A program made the translations under genes and the position numbers. Of a DNA stretch of 64,000 nucleotides, positions 1 through 13,241 are shown piece after piece. The stretch spans positions 50,478,702-50,542,701 of the forward strand of contig NC_065881.2 of the NCBI RefSeq assembly GCF_932274485.2. The letters are read 5' to 3'. A model generated the notes under the pieces. The model had not been told where the DNA came from. It saw only the letters and a program-made list of their open reading frames with translations, and did no database searches. How positions within the stretch are numbered: position 1 is the stretch's first letter; every line of letters begins with the position of its first letter. Origin of the DNA: Patella vulgata (Eukaryota; Mollusca; Gastropoda; Patellidae).

Positions 1-19
1 TAGTTAATTTCAATAAATG

Positions 20-440
20 AATTGGGTATATATGGAAAGTAGGGACATCCAGTGCGACTAAAAAATACTGGATTACCAGAAAAACACCCACGGTGCGCCC
101 ACTGAACTAAAATGTAAAGGTGTTACTAACAGGCAGTGTATCTGCTCGAGTGACTTTATAAGCGCTTCTTAAGTGTTGATCTAGAGGCTAACAGCAGTGA
201 GAACAAGTTGGGAGCGGATAACCCAAGAATTTACTTAGGCTTTGATATTTATGGTAAATGGACATTGGACAGCGACTAACGACATATAAAAACCGGATGA
301 CATCTCCTTCAATCCAATCACGTGACAAACATATCCTTGCGGCATCGGATAGTTTTCTTGCGATTAAAATGCTTTGATAAAGTTTTGAAGCAAACTTTTC
401 ATAGATAAATTAGTTTGAATTATTTGATGTTCAACTTTTA
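20..440. repeat. Dispersed repeat R1, copy 1
   Basis: This stretch aligns collinearly with 19360-19890. Shared blocks occur in the same order: tatatggaaagta, aaatactggatt, gagcgcttg-like, the ggcttygatatttrt block, a tcacgtgacaaacat-like block, and ttgaagcaaa followed by attagtttgaat. The copies are clearly diverged, with indels. It has no coding frame. It could be an old dispersed element or a small segmental duplication; the left end may lie outside the window. Confidence 0.6.
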
Positions 441-1265
441 TACCATTTCTGTTACATATTAGTCTATTCTAGATTATAATGCATCTTTTTTAAAACGGCT
501 TAATTCATCATACTGTCAAAATAAGAAAAATCTACAGGCTAACAAGATTCTACCAAGGGACAGTGGGAACATTAGCTTAATACTTTTTTTTTTGTAAGTT
601 TACTATTATCATAACGTTTTTCCTATTCTTAACACGGATAATAAATGCACGTAAAAATCTAGCCATTGACTATATATTATAGGCAATGACAGAGACACAC
701 ATTAGCTATTAGAATGTGCAATCAAGCCTAAAAAAGAAGCCCTTTCATTTCCGTAACAACTGGTTTATTGGTGTTAAACAGCTCGGAAACAATCCGATGT
801 AATCAGCTGTATTATTCCGCGGGATTACTTTGGACTTAAATCTTTAGAGATAGTGGTGTTTTTGTTCAGTGGCATATTCTTTGACTGACACAAAGTTAAC
901 ACATCCTTAATGAATAGCATGTAAAATAAAAATTGCTTTGCACAATAAAATTCCCCTTTTATTATCGAATTAGATCAAAAAAGCCCATTTTTAATTTGGC
1001 ATTCGAAACTACCGATAGCGTAAAATTAAAATAAACTTCATAAGAGAAAATAGAGTTTAATGTGAAGGGTTGATAAAGAATATTTTATTTTATGAAATGT
1101 TTTGTTCCAATTATTTCCAGTTTCTAATGTTCTTTGTGATAATATTATTAATAATATGTAGATTTGTTTCGGTTGTCCCAAAAACTGCAACCAAGTCGCG
1201 TTTAATTGTGGAAATAAAAACTTCTTTTTTTTTCAAATCCAAAACTTCAAACTCCTCTCTACGTC
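441..1265. other. AT-rich spacer, no gene seen
   Basis: I see no coding frame longer than about 75 codons with recognisable content, and no repeat shared with the rest of the window. Confidence 0.5.
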
Positions 1266-1701
1266 TAGAAACAGATCATGTACTAGTATAATATCTATAG
1301 TACTAGTAAATGACTTTTGGGAAAATATTTACTTGATATTTGAAACATCTCATGTAGTAGTATACTATCCACTACTAGTATATGAAGTTTGACAAAATAT
1401 TCTGGAGATTAGAAACAGACCTGGTACTAGTATAATATCCACTACAGATGAAGTTTGAGAAAATATTTACTAGAGATTAAAAACAGATCATGTACTAGTA
1501 TAACATCTAGTACACTGTACTAGTAAATCATGTTTAAGAAAATATTTACAAGAGATTAGAAGAGATCGTGTACTAGTATAATATCCAGCACTTGTAAATG
1601 ACGTCTAAGAAAATAATTTACTACAGATTAGAACAGATCATGAACTAGTATAATATCCACTAGTAGTAAATGAAGTTTGAGAAAATATTTACTAGAAATT
1701 A
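1266..1701. repeat. Diverged tandem array, 70-79 bp unit, six copies
   Basis: Units begin near 1267, 1341, 1411, 1479, 1558 and 1630. Each contains an acagatcatgtactagta-like core, then taatatccactagta, then a gaaaatatttac block. The units differ by substitutions and short indels, so the array is old. Unit length varies and there are no spacer-repeat boundaries, so it is a satellite-type array and not CRISPR-like. Confidence 0.85.
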
Positions 1702-4650
1702 CCATTAATTGTAACCCCTGTAGAGGGATATGATTACATTAAAACAAGTTTAAAGGGTTTCCGTTAAAAAAAAGTCATGAAAAGGAAAGATCTTTATGCC
1801 ACCTACAGATTGAGACTAATTTGTGATTAAGGGATGTCAATAACACATTTAGAATGATATACAATCCCGCGAATAACTTTCTTATCTATTCAGACTTTTT
1901 ATGTTGATCTTAATATGTATGTTATTTCACGGTTTTTATGCTATGGTAGTATTTTCAATCTTATTTATCATCAATTAGTTGCGAAGAGATTAATGGTGGC
2001 AGTGCCTTGTATACAAATGAACGTCTGAAGAGACAGGACGTGTCTGTTTCAACAAAATGTCTCATTAAAGGACTATAAATTATGTCGAGTTCGATCGTCC
2101 TGAATCAGTCGTACTTGAATCTAATTTATGACATTAGGGGGAACATTACTGAAAAACAGTCGAGACTGGGGGTCTTTTTAAGTAGATATCAGAAATCGTA
2201 AATTAATTTTCAAAGAATCTATTTGGCGGAAGGACATTTAAAGTGTCTGAGACAGTTAATCCATAAACAACTCTATATTAACCCCGTGATATTAAGATCA
2301 GACCTTTCCAGGTTCTTTTTTTTAAAAATAAAACCTACGTGGTTCATAGATTGAATCAACCTGAAAAACTGCACGAACAGTAATCCGCAAATATTTGACA
2401 CGTACAAAAACTTATATTTAAAAAAAGAAATATAATCAATTTCTTTCTATTAAATACAATCGTCTCAGATCCAGTAGACGTGGTACAAGGGTTAATCAGC
2501 GAACTGGATGTATGAGATGTGTTGTTGACGTTTGGGAAAGTAGGACGAGGGGAAATGTGCAGGGAGTGAAGTGCTGTAAAGGGATAGTTAGATGTATGGA
2601 TAAGTTCATACAAGTTCAATAAATCCGCGGTCACTTCAGGTCACACTGTTGAGAAAATAAACCGATGGATTTGTTTAGTAGCAAATCGAGCGTGAATCAA
2701 CTGAGTTTGTACTGAAAAATTTTTGAGTGATATGTATGAACTGTCTTCACACATTCGGTTTATAATTAGCGATATACAGGTACAGTGGCAAGTGTTGTAC
2801 TTCACAGACTGTTTACCTCCGAACTACCTCCGCACGAAATCCCCGATTTGGGTACTTGTTAAAAGAAAAAGAAATAGTACCTGTGCGCATGCCAGTAAAA
2901 AAAAAAACCTAAGAGTTCGCGCATAAAAATGCCCGAACGTACCAGGCGCCAGGTCATCTAGCCGCCAAGATTCAATTTGTTCTATTTGTTTATTCCATTA
3001 ATTCTTTTTTGTTGCCGTATGCCAACAAAAACTCTAATAACTTGCTTATGTCCGAACTGGTTTTTTTTATCTCACGCAAGGGGTCAAAAAGAATCTTACA
3101 CAATCGGCGATTGTGCAATAATAAAGATTGTGGGGGTTTGTTTCCAAGTCGCACATTCACAATCTTTTGTTGGATCAAGTGTTTTTTCTTATTATCATTT
3201 ACGAAACCATGTCTTCAACAATGTCAAACTGGGTTATGCTTAAGGGTAATCTCCAACTTTTCAGCCCTGTTCTTGTTTAGTCTGTAAGTATATGAAAGAA
3301 ATAAACCCCTTTAGCCCCAAACGTAAACATTTGAGATGATTCGTTGTCATTGTTCCATTTACGGGCGTATGAAAGACGGTTAATCAAATATATGCCAATA
3401 AGATTTAGAATAAAAACCACTTACTATCACGAATTGTCGCCAAACAATAAAATGGCGAAGACAATTGATAATAAACTAACACAATTTCCAACAGACGGTA
3501 CCTAAATGGTTATTAATGAAACACTTCTTTTGTTGATCCGAAGAAAAAAATACGGAACATTGTCTTTAGAAGAAGAAAAATTTACCATTGTTTATAGCCA
3601 TTCTATTATGCGGAGCTATTTCAAACCATAGTTTTACAAATACTGAAAGCCTGTTCTAAACATTGTTTCAAACATAAAGTGCGTACACTAAGGCATCATT
3701 TAGTCGTTCCTACCTCTTTTCCAGACTTAAAAGAAACATTTGTCTACTGCAAAAGCAAAAAAGCAAAATCTATAAACGGCACTCCAATCTAATAAATTAA
3801 TGCATATTTAGAACTAATCAATCATTTTAAATAACCTCCCGTCAGTAAAGCTTAAGAAATATGATAATTAATACCAGTTAGAATCGTTGCGTGTTGGCGA
3901 ATCTGATTAGATACTTATAAAACCATTCCACGAACATTTAACAATGACTTCAAGGCACTTAGTGTACGCATTCACATTCGAGGTCGGAAAAATTTTTCAT
4001 TATCTCATAAAACATTAATGCTCAAATGATTGTGACCTTTGGGCACATTTTGGGTCATTATATTGATCCCTTAGTGTTCGATTATAATTTATTGTTGGCT
4101 ACTATTCTGTACCCTGAAATTATGCGTTACTTTTTCTTTGGTAACAGTGCATACCTTTAAATATCAGTATTTCATATATGCTGTCCTTAATGAAGGGATG
4201 GTGTGGGACCTAACAATCATTCGGCCATAGCAATTTTCAGTTCCCTGGTTACGTGTGCAGTGTGTGGAAGATAATTTAGTCAACGGTCATAAACATCGAG
4301 TGGTCACTCCCCTAATTATGGCACAATTAAAGATTTACCGTTTGGCTTTTATAGAACTACATCGTGCTCGAAATTATATACACAAATAAAAACTGATGCT
4401 ATGTTATAAACATATTGGTCAGGTTCCTTCAGCTCAATAACATCAAGCCGGAGAATTACTTTCAAGTGGGTAATATTGCATAATCATGTGGTGCTCAGTG
4501 CGATATGTCTTAAGTTATTATCCGAATATAATACCGAGATTCATTATTGAATTGGTTCCGAATATCAATAAAATATTCAAGTGTGTTTAGACAATCTTAG
4601 TGGTGTAGTTTCTTTTGGAGGTAATTTTTGCCTTAAGTAAACAAAATTAT
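1702..4650. other. Non-coding spacer
   Basis: Short open frames at 2356-3290 lie on both strands, have no family signature and no consistent splice sites, and read as chance. There are A/T homopolymers near 585 and 2890. No transposon ends are seen before the element at 4652. Confidence 0.5.
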
Positions 4651-4651
4651 A

Positions 4652-5301
4652 TACTCTTCAAAAAAGTAGGGGATATTAAAATGCAAAACCCTATGACATG
4701 CTTTGAGAGTATGTTGACAGATGAAGAACTTATCGCCCCAACAGAACCATACACGTGGAAGGGGTTCATTGTCAAATTTGACACTTCAAGGAAGGGTTGA
4801 TGAAAACTGCCGCTTGCTGGTTTATCCTATCCATGTTTGCTTTCCTATCGGTTCTTGCATAAGATTTACTGTTTAGCTTATCTTTGCTTTAGTGTGTTAC
4901 GTTTAATTTGATCGGGAGACGTGTTCGTCGAAGTCAACGTTAACCGACAACACTGCAAGAATTGGCCGTGGCACTGCAAGAGGAGTGGATCAGATTGCCC
5001 CAAATCGTGATCGGACGGTTGATTAGGTGCATGCCACGACGAATTGCTGAATGTCTGAGGATTGGTGGAGCAATTACTCATTATTAAGACAAAAATCAAA
5101 AACGTCCATTTTCACTTTTGACAGTGTATCTCTTTGCGAGTGAAATGGGGCCGTCAGATATGTCGCCCATATGAGCTGTTTATGTTCATGTGTAGGCAAT
5201 TGGCCTGTTATTAACATACACTGGTTACCTCTAATAAAAACAGCAGTGCATTTCCGCAGTTTTGTATTGTTTCTGAATATCACCTACTTTTTTTAAGAGT
5301 A
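4652..5301 (+). mobile_element. Internally deleted Tc1/mariner-type transposon
   Basis: The terminal inverted repeats are visible. The left end at 4652-4676 reads tactcttcaaaaaagtaggg, and the right end at about 5276-5301 is its reverse complement with small changes (tcacctactttttttaagag). Both ends sit at TA, as expected for Tc1/mariner insertion. The 650-bp body keeps the left non-coding part and the last 47 codons of a transposase (4947-5087); the catalytic part is gone, so it cannot move by its own enzyme. The left half recurs at 30717-31034. Confidence 0.8.
4947..5087 (+). pseudogene. Tc1-type transposase, C-terminal remnant
   Basis: A 47-codon open stretch ends at a TAA. Its translation starts TTLQELAVALQEEW, continues with RLIRCMPRRIAECLRIGG and ends ITHY. 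This matches the usual C-terminal tail of Tc1-like transposases, which follows the NPIEHLWD region. The frame is closed immediately upstream and no DDE residues remain. It is a relic inside the deleted element 4652-5301. Confidence 0.75.
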
Positions 5302-6924
5302 TATGTCACCATAACATAAACGTTTGCCTTTAGTGAATAAACTCTTTTTATTTTAGTATAGGTATTATTTATAATGGTTAAATTATATATCTGTTGAATA
5401 AGATTACATAGAACAAGCAGAAGCGCATCGAATTACCATATATGACTGTATCTCAAATTAGATCATAGATGCTCTGGTAACAGTTTGGGTTTAAATTTAT
5501 TAAACAACCATTTGAAACGAAAGCCTATATTGACTTACATAATATGAGACAGACAAATAAACTTATAAATATTTTAATGTGTTATTGTAGATTAAGTCGT
5601 AGTTTCTTTATCACCGATACATCTTGGCCACCGTTAATCTGTAATAATATTTGATATTTTGAAACTCAGTGGAAGTAATCCTGTCCATAAGAATGTTACT
5701 TCAAGAGTAATTAAATACGTAACAAGAATTATTGACTTAGCACAGAGAAGTTCGTATGCAAACAATTTTAACACTGGTAAACAAATGACCATATAATTTT
5801 ATCTAGACCAATCTATTGAGCTTCATAAATCTGTTTCTAGTAGTCAACATTAACGGAAACAGTCCAATATATTCATTAGATCAAGGAATCTAAAGAATAA
5901 CAGGATGAATCGAAGTGGGATGGGGTCGGTTTGTTGGTGCATTTTTCGATCCACTCCTATATAATAATAAGACAGTATATAAAAAAAATCTGGACAACGG
6001 GGTTAACTTATTACTGTTATTATAAACGTAAAGAAACTTCCAGAACATTGTCGAAACTATAAGTAGTGCTGGACTTCAGGCACGAGGTAGGATATGCTTA
6101 TTCCTTCTTGATAACCTGAGTACACATAGTTAACAATTTATTCCCGCATCTATGTGTTCTTAAAGCTCAAGAACGTAAGCATACTGGATGAATAACTTAC
6201 AAAAGAAAAAAAATAATGTGATCAATGTCCCAGGAGAAAGATGTTGCGTTCTTACATGATTAAGCATACTCTGCCATCTACTTGATATCAAACGACATAA
6301 CCTTGTTGATCAAGTCTTAAGAGAGATTGAAATCAAATGCCAATCACAATGTCAGCGTATATAGACAATGAATTATGTATTGGAGATAGGAAACGTCTTT
6401 ATGAAATAGTAATCAAGCTATTGTGCTTAATGCTGAGATGAAAAGAACAACTTTGATGAATCGATAATGAACACTGTAATGAATAGAAGAACAATTAATC
6501 AAAAGATAAGAAAGTCAGGGTACATTAATCTAAATATTTATACAACTCTCGAAGGATTACAATCTGTCTTGGTTGTCGCTAATCATCTGGTACGTTTCAT
6601 CTCTCTTGTAATCACTGATTTAGCGATTAGATTAAACTCGGTGTTCATTCGTATATGCGTAGGTCAGAAACTATCAACCTTCCTTCAAGACTGATAAACT
6701 AGAATGACAGAGTGTTATTAGCAAAATAAGTTATGGAAATGCTACTATATCTGCGATGACTGTTTTTCGCATACCAAATTATGGCCACCATAAATAGTAT
6801 CAATATTTCCGCTATTTTCTGGAATATATTTGTTTTAAAGTAGCTAAGTCTTTAACTCAATATCATCAAAAATCTTGGACATTGAAAATACGATTTATTT
6901 GTCGCTTTAAATCAACATTAATGT
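5302..6924. other. Non-coding spacer
   Basis: AT-rich, with only short open frames that have no recognisable motif. I see no repeat shared with the rest of the window. Confidence 0.45.
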
Positions 6925-7365
6925 TGTGATCTTACCGGGAAAAGATAACCTTCTGATATCCAATATTTAAGACAAAATAAACATTTTACAATTGGTACAC
7001 GAATCGTGTACCATAATGCGTTTCAGTGCTATTTGTAATAAGGGACTCGAAAAACGAGGCTAGGCATATTCCACAAGTCATGTCAAACGGTGACGCTATA
7101 TTCTTATCTGGAGAGCATACCCAAGAAATACTATCGGCGTAGACTGGAAAACCAGACGCTAGAGATTGAAATTCGATTGAGAATACTGGCGTATTTCGCC
7201 GAACCTAACTGATTAGAAATTACAGTAAAAACAGAAACGATTGAATGTAAATCAATTTATATACATTCATATTACATTATTGTATTCGTTGCGACCCATT
7301 TGTGCCAATTTCTAGGTCCCAAATATTAGCGACTTAGCTCCTTTAAAATCGGCCTGAAATTAAAG
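6925..7365 (+). repeat. Dispersed repeat R2, forward copy
   Basis: The reverse complement of 23755-24155 aligns here. Shared landmarks are gaaaagataaccttctgata, the ggtacacgaatcgtgtacc palindrome (6994-7012), ctcgaaaaacgaggct, ccacaagt.atgtca, acattcatattacatta and ctaggtcccaaatattagcg. There are moderate differences and indels. No coding potential is seen; it is probably an uncharacterised non-autonomous element or an old inverted duplication. Confidence 0.7.
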
Positions 7366-10300
7366 ATTCCTTCGGGGCACAGGATACTCCTTGAATAAAC
7401 GGTGGGTTTATGAAATTTTCTTAAACATTTTTGCATTCCACTCTGGAAGCCAAGGTGATACCAGTAGACTAGTGGGTACATAGTTGATGTATGTACACAA
7501 GTTTCTGAAGATATCTCAAATATTACATTCGAGCGGATTGCCGACATACTTTAATGAAAAAACTATTGACAAACGTCCCTATAGCAAAGGGAATAATTTC
7601 AAAACGTTTTTCCGGTTGTGTCACGAGACAAAAAGTGTGACGAATGGACGCTTGGGCAGACGAATAAACAAGTCGGGCGCTGTGTACATAATGATATCTA
7701 TTTCCAAATCATGCATTTACCGAGAATATAAATGGTCTCAACAATACTCGCTAAGGAGTAAGTGTTCATACTTTATTCATAGAGAAAGCAATTATTTCTT
7801 TAATGCATTGAGTCATCTCCTCGGATATAATCAGATTAGTTCTTTTACATAAGTTATATCATTATCCTCACAGTGTGACATACCAATACTACATTGATAC
7901 GTGAATTAAAAAACATCGACATAGACGTCTTAATGAATTGCTAGACATATTAATTCCCGCGTGAATTTCTACAATTGATTTAAATTTTCTTAGGGATTTT
8001 CATTTCTTGTTATTTCTTGTCTTTTATTGATAAGCGTTCTAAACGGTTGAAAATTTGCGGGAATTGTTGCACAGAGAACTCTCAATAGACATCAGAAATG
8101 TTTATTTCCTGTGACTTTTATAGAAAATAGAATCAGTCGAGTCTAGCACGGTGACCATCCATAATACAGAAGGTGTAAAAATCGCCCGATAAACTAATAT
8201 ACTCCGAAAAACCAGGAAATCTATATTAAGAAGCAACTGAGAATTGGCAGACAAGATCAATTCCTTTTATTATTTGAAAATTTCCCAAAACACTAGAAAC
8301 AATTTAAGGAATTTATATCCGTCATAACATCAATATCCTTTTTTCTTGCCGAGTGTTATGTCAGAAAGATTAATGGGCGACACCTTGCTACCGTATATTA
8401 GCACAGTAAATGATGAATGGCCAAAGAAATTATTTTTTTGCTGGAAATGGCTGTAAGCTGATTTAGGTATCACATTAATGTCGAAATGCAGTCTGTTCTG
8501 GGACCCGAGTTAAAAAGATTCAGAGGATTAAAGCTACACAATGGTCTCTCACAGTCCAAACAAATTAAATTAGATATTTCTACTTGGCGGTAATATCCCA
8601 TTTTGGAAAATTGAGACAATGGAACTCACGTAACCAAGTTTCCTGGAAGTATTTCCAGCCTGTAGGGTATTATTAGCCATTATATGATTGGTCCGGATAT
8701 AGCAACGAACAAACCGACTCGACTGCTTGACACAAATTCCATTTTCTACAAATAACTCCCAAGTACTGGTAACGCTATTTTCTCACCAATCTAATCATTG
8801 GTATGTTCCTAATTGTCTAGATCCTAATACAACCCGATCGTCTAATCTTACCAATCCGACAAACCGTCAGACAAACATACGTCGTGTTCAAGTATATCGA
8901 ACTGCTTCTAATTGGTCTTGTATGTTTTTAAATTGTTTGCCAATAATCACTATATTTGGCACATTAAGCCATATTTATACACCATTAACACTGAGGAACC
9001 AAGATCTCTGTAATTCGATCCGAGTATTATTACTAATAACCCCTTAATGATGTTTTAATATTTTCTATTAAGTATTTTTTATGTTCTTATCAAGGCGTTA
9101 ACCCTATGTCTAGTAGAGAATTGGGTAATAAAATAAGCTGAGGAATATATTTGTATCAATTCGACAATAAGGATAACATTTGGCCATTAATTGCATTGCT
9201 GTCTGATTGGTTAATTGAAGGTAGACGTATGTAGTATTTGTTGTATTTAATCGGTTCTTGAGAGATTTGGTAATATTTGCTTCCAACAGATTCACATTTA
9301 ATCATTCGCTTTCATAAAACTATGCTCTATTTTGCTAAGTCACTATTGGAAATGGGCTCCAGCCACGTGTCTCTACATGTCCAAAGAACAACCGCTAGGG
9401 GTATCGGCTGTGTTATACCAGACATATCATGATAAACATCTATTTATGATTTTATTATTTTAATAATAACAGTGTGAACATATGACAAAAACATCCACTG
9501 TGGTATATTTCTATTTTTTATGATCATATTAATATTGATTTTTCAACATTATCTGTAACGATATGTCTATAACCTTCATAAAGACCTTTGCAATATCAGT
9601 AGTTGGTATATATTTGTACTTATCTGTAACCCAAGTGTCATTTATTATTACCTTTGCTTGTATTAGCCGATACATGGGTAGAATCGAAGCAGTAAATAGA
9701 TACAACTCGCCCACCGTAAGGTTAACATTCCAGCGGTAACTACAACATAGACCCCGCAATGGTATCAGTGACGTTAAATAGAGTCCTTTCTTTCAATATG
9801 TAAGAAGTTCAATTGAAATGGCATCTCATAATTTGCTAAATGTCGAGTTATGGCATTTTATAAAGCTCCAACAACAACTGTACAAATGATGTAGAACTAC
9901 ACAGACCTCGGGCAAAAACCATCTCAACATAAGTCATATTCCATCGTGTCCAATCATACGTCACTCTAAACCGCCTTCGGACATGTTGCTTTCATACAAA
10001 CTCATAGCGTGTGTTATATTCATTGAAGGAAAATAGGTTAGTCTGTAATTAACCATACATCGTGTCTTAATAACTGTTGCTAAATGTTGTTGATTTTCTA
10101 ATTTTCCCCCTTTTAAAACAGCATGTCCTTGGGCTGTTCTCTTGTACCAAGTTCTACAAATTACATGTTGGTCGACTGTGTTGTCCGATATTTGACTGTT
10201 ATAATATTTGATAAAGATAATGACATTTAGCTTGCTATAATTGTGTTTCCTTCCGCTGCCAAATATCAATAACCGGTTCTCATATATAGTATGATGTTTT

Positions 10301-11150
10301 AGAGAACAAACATCGTTTCATCAAACATAGTTTGACCTGGAGCCCGGTTTGACTTGATATCTTTCTAATTTTGAGCTACCGACAGAAAATAAGAAACAAA
10401 ATTCAAACAACGAAGAACATAAAAGTAAAACAATTCTAGGAGGGGTTTTTATTCAATAATAAAGTGTTCCATTTCCAAGTACTAAGTACCTATACATTTG
10501 TATGATTTTTCACGCAGTTATTTGTTTGAAAAAAGGTTATTCATGTTACTAGACATGTATTATCATGTTTCTTCGTATTAAAAATATAAGTTTGTGTTAT
10601 ATCAATATATTATAATACATGCCATTAGAGATATAGATAGATATATAATATGGAGTTTCATCACGTAACCTGAATTCTTTAAGGCTTGTTTAGAAACGTC
10701 TGTCTGCTGGTCGTAAAAAAGTTAAGTTCGTATGGGTTTATAACATAGCATTTTTTTTTATATTTGAAAACAAAATTCCTTTTACAAAACATTATATCAA
10801 AGTATACTATTATTAGAACATGCATTCTTTTTTTCATACACGAAACAGTGTTCTATAGAATAAATGAAGATAATGGTTGGCATTTATTGACATGTTTCAA
10901 TATGTGTAGTTTTAATGGCTGAACATATTCTCTAAGTGTCGATGAGTTAATGTTATTTACATACAAGCCATGTTGTATTATAGCCAGATAATATCCACGT
11001 ACTAAATTTACAAGTCACAAACACTGGTCTCGTAATTCAGACATCGAAATTACAGGACAGAATGCAACCACGAGGAAAATGGTAAACAGCCAATCTGACT
11101 CACTACAAAAACACATTGTGTGTTATTATAAACACAACCCATAATAGTGG
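7366..11150. other. Non-coding spacer
   Basis: Open frames at 7484-7852, 8727-9047 and 9961-10269 have no recognisable domain, no good splice context and biased AT-rich composition. I cannot support any as a gene. Confidence 0.45.
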
Positions 11151-11269
11151 AGGTCCGTGCATGGGTATTTTCGGGTTTTTTTTTCATTTCATATTCATGC
11201 AAAAGTTTTGTTTTCAGTACCAATTTGAAGGTAAGGGACTATGGAACAATTCTGGTTCGAGTGTCAAGC

Positions 11270-11450
11270 AGTCAAAATAAATCAAATGGCTGCTAAAATC
11301 CAAGATGGCTGCCAATTTCCAGCTTTTTTTCGCATTTCGCCTCATAACTTTTGTACTGTTGTACCTAGAATGGTGATTTTGGTCTCTATATACCTAGGTT
11401 TGCATAGATAAGTAATTGAATAAAAATAATAAAAACATGATTGGAGCATA
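11270..11450 (+). repeat. Diverged repeat with aaaatggc/aagatggc motifs, copy 1
   Basis: Contains caaatggctgctaaaatcc and aagatggctgccaa, then cataacttttgtact, a tggtgattttggtct block and cctaggttt. The same order of motifs (aagatggcgtc, aatggccacc, cataactatgtaact, gatcttggtgtctt, cctaggttt) appears at 30307-30560. It is probably an old dispersed repeat. Confidence 0.5.
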
Positions 11451-11884
11451 ACCTTTCTTATATTGAGTCCTACTTCCAAGTAAATTCTTATACAATTGCT
11501 TGAAGAATCTCCTTTAACAATACGTTCAATAAGAAAATGGCTAACAAATTAACCAAGGCCCCTATATACGTGTTAGTATTGGAAACTGTTCTAGTCCCGC
11601 TACTTCTCGCACATGTACTTGTACTGTGCATTTCAATTTGTCGTCACGCATTTGCACCGACAGGAGGTAATTGGGCATGTGCACTTCATATCTTATCCAG
11701 GTAGAACCCATCCTTGGCGAGGAGCAGCGTGATCCAAATCGGAAGCAGCTTGCCGTCCTCTTCCTTCAACTCATGGTTAGTTGGGTTGTTGACAGGCATC
11801 ATAGACATGTGGGCTGTTGCCCAGAAGCTCACATGGAAGACACTCTATTTGAGATGTTAATCCAAGCATTAGCTAGTTCGGGGA
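11451..11884. other. Spacer with an unassigned GC-richer patch
   Basis: 11690-11880 is less AT-rich than its surroundings and is open on the plus strand (82 codons from 11671), but the product matches nothing I recognise. It may be part of a decayed element next to the Tc1 copy. Confidence 0.3.
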
Positions 11885-13241
11885 AGTTTTGTGGACAGTA
11901 TGGACACATTAGTGATTAATTCATCATAATTCCGAAACATTACGAGAAGGTTTAGAGTCTGTACATAGTCTATACATCAGTACCTGGTGTGTCCACCGCG
12001 AGTGTCAATAACAGCAGCGCAGCGTCTGTACATTGAGTGGACCACACGATTGATGAACGCCATTTGCACATGGAACCACACTCTCAGAAAAGCCTTGCGC
12101 AATCCATCGGCTGTGCTTGGTCACGGTACGACGTTATTAAGTCTCCTCTGAATTTCATCCCAAAGATGTTCAATCGGGTTTAAGTCCGAACTAAGGGCTG
12201 GTCAGTGCATAACGTTGTCACCGTTCTGCTGTAGAAAGTCCCGAGTAACTCTGGCGGTGTAGGCCCGGACGTTGTTTATGCTGGAAAACGTTGTTTCGGT
12301 GACGTGCGAAATGTGGTATGACGTGGGGTCTGAGAGCTTGATCGATGTAGCGCACTGCTGTGATGCCGCCTCGTCTCCCTGGACAAGATTTTGGAATACC
12401 ACAAGACCCATTCTATGATTCAGGCCGATTCCACCCCAAACCACTATGCTTGGACCTCCCCATAATGAGTCTTGTTCCATGACACATTGGTCAGAATAAC
12501 TCTGGCCACGTCGACGGCCTATTCTGTCCTGCCGTCTGCAGTTGATACGCAATACAGAACAGAACAGTTCTCCATTGCATGTGTCGCCAGTTTTGGTATT
12601 GTTGGGCAAACTGTAGACTTTCACGTCGATGGCGACGGGTGAGGATCGGTCCACGGTAAGGTCTACGTCTCTCTCGGCGCACTGATGGGTCTTCCGTGTG
12701 TTCCCACTGTCTGACGATCTGTCTCAGATGCTTGTGTGAAGGGATTGTGTACGTGCTGTCACACAACATGGCGGTCTTGTCGCTTTGTGGTAACCCTTGG
12801 TCTGCCAGTTCGGGGGCTATCATTCGTGGTGATGGGTGACCCGAAAGCGTTGCTGAAGCCTGTAGATGGTCCGAACATTGATCTGGAAGTGGTTGGCAAT
12901 GGCTTGGGCCGTGTGGCCAGCTTTGAGTCGTCCAAGCGCCTGGTTCCTCTGAGCTGTCTGAGTCGTGACATGCTACTGACGTTGTAGTGTGAATGATTCA
13001 ACCAGGTAGGTGGTGCATTTTATAGGACTGGTCCCGGTTAACAGCACGTGTAGCATGAGTTACATGAAAATCATGGAGAACACATTACCTTCTCAGAAGT
13101 CAGGTTGCGTTTTTGAGAACATTTACTGGGTTCAGTTCTGTGTTTGGGAAGGAGACTTATTGCTCAGGTAAAGTTGAAGATGTGGTCACAAATATACAAT
13201 AAAAATATTTGGCAAGTTTTATGCAATGCGTCTATTCAGAG
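11885..13241 (-). mobile_element. Old Tc1/mariner transposon, copy 1 (reverse)
   Basis: Read on the minus strand, this aligns along most of its length with the Tc1 elements at 50336-51748 and 61848-63406. Homology runs from just inside the 5' inverted repeat (ctctgaatagacgcat, minus strand near 13241) to the aatgtgt/taatcac block near 11885. The outer inverted-repeat ends cannot be recognised. It is more diverged than the other two copies and does not share their flanks, so it is an independent and older insertion. Confidence 0.85.
11977..12971 (-). pseudogene. Tc1-type (DD34E) transposase, decayed
   Basis: The reading frame starts at the ATG at 12971 (MSRLRQL, after the same leader found in the other copies). 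It is broken into at least three overlapping pieces: 12759-13001, 12491-12823 and 12202-12654. Recognisable segments are RPRTGRPRVTTKRQDRHVV (end of the N-terminal DNA-binding region), RRPYRGPILTRRHRRESLQF, GGPSIVVWGGIG and VTRDFLQQNGDNVMH. Several indels and stops separate them. It is not functional. Confidence 0.85.

Noticed and set aside
1266-1701. CRISPR-like array
   Set aside because: Units vary in length and sequence with no constant-repeat/variable-spacer structure; eukaryotic satellite.
12736-12987. Plus-strand frame of 83 codons
   Set aside because: Antisense shadow of the decayed Tc1 transposase on the minus strand.
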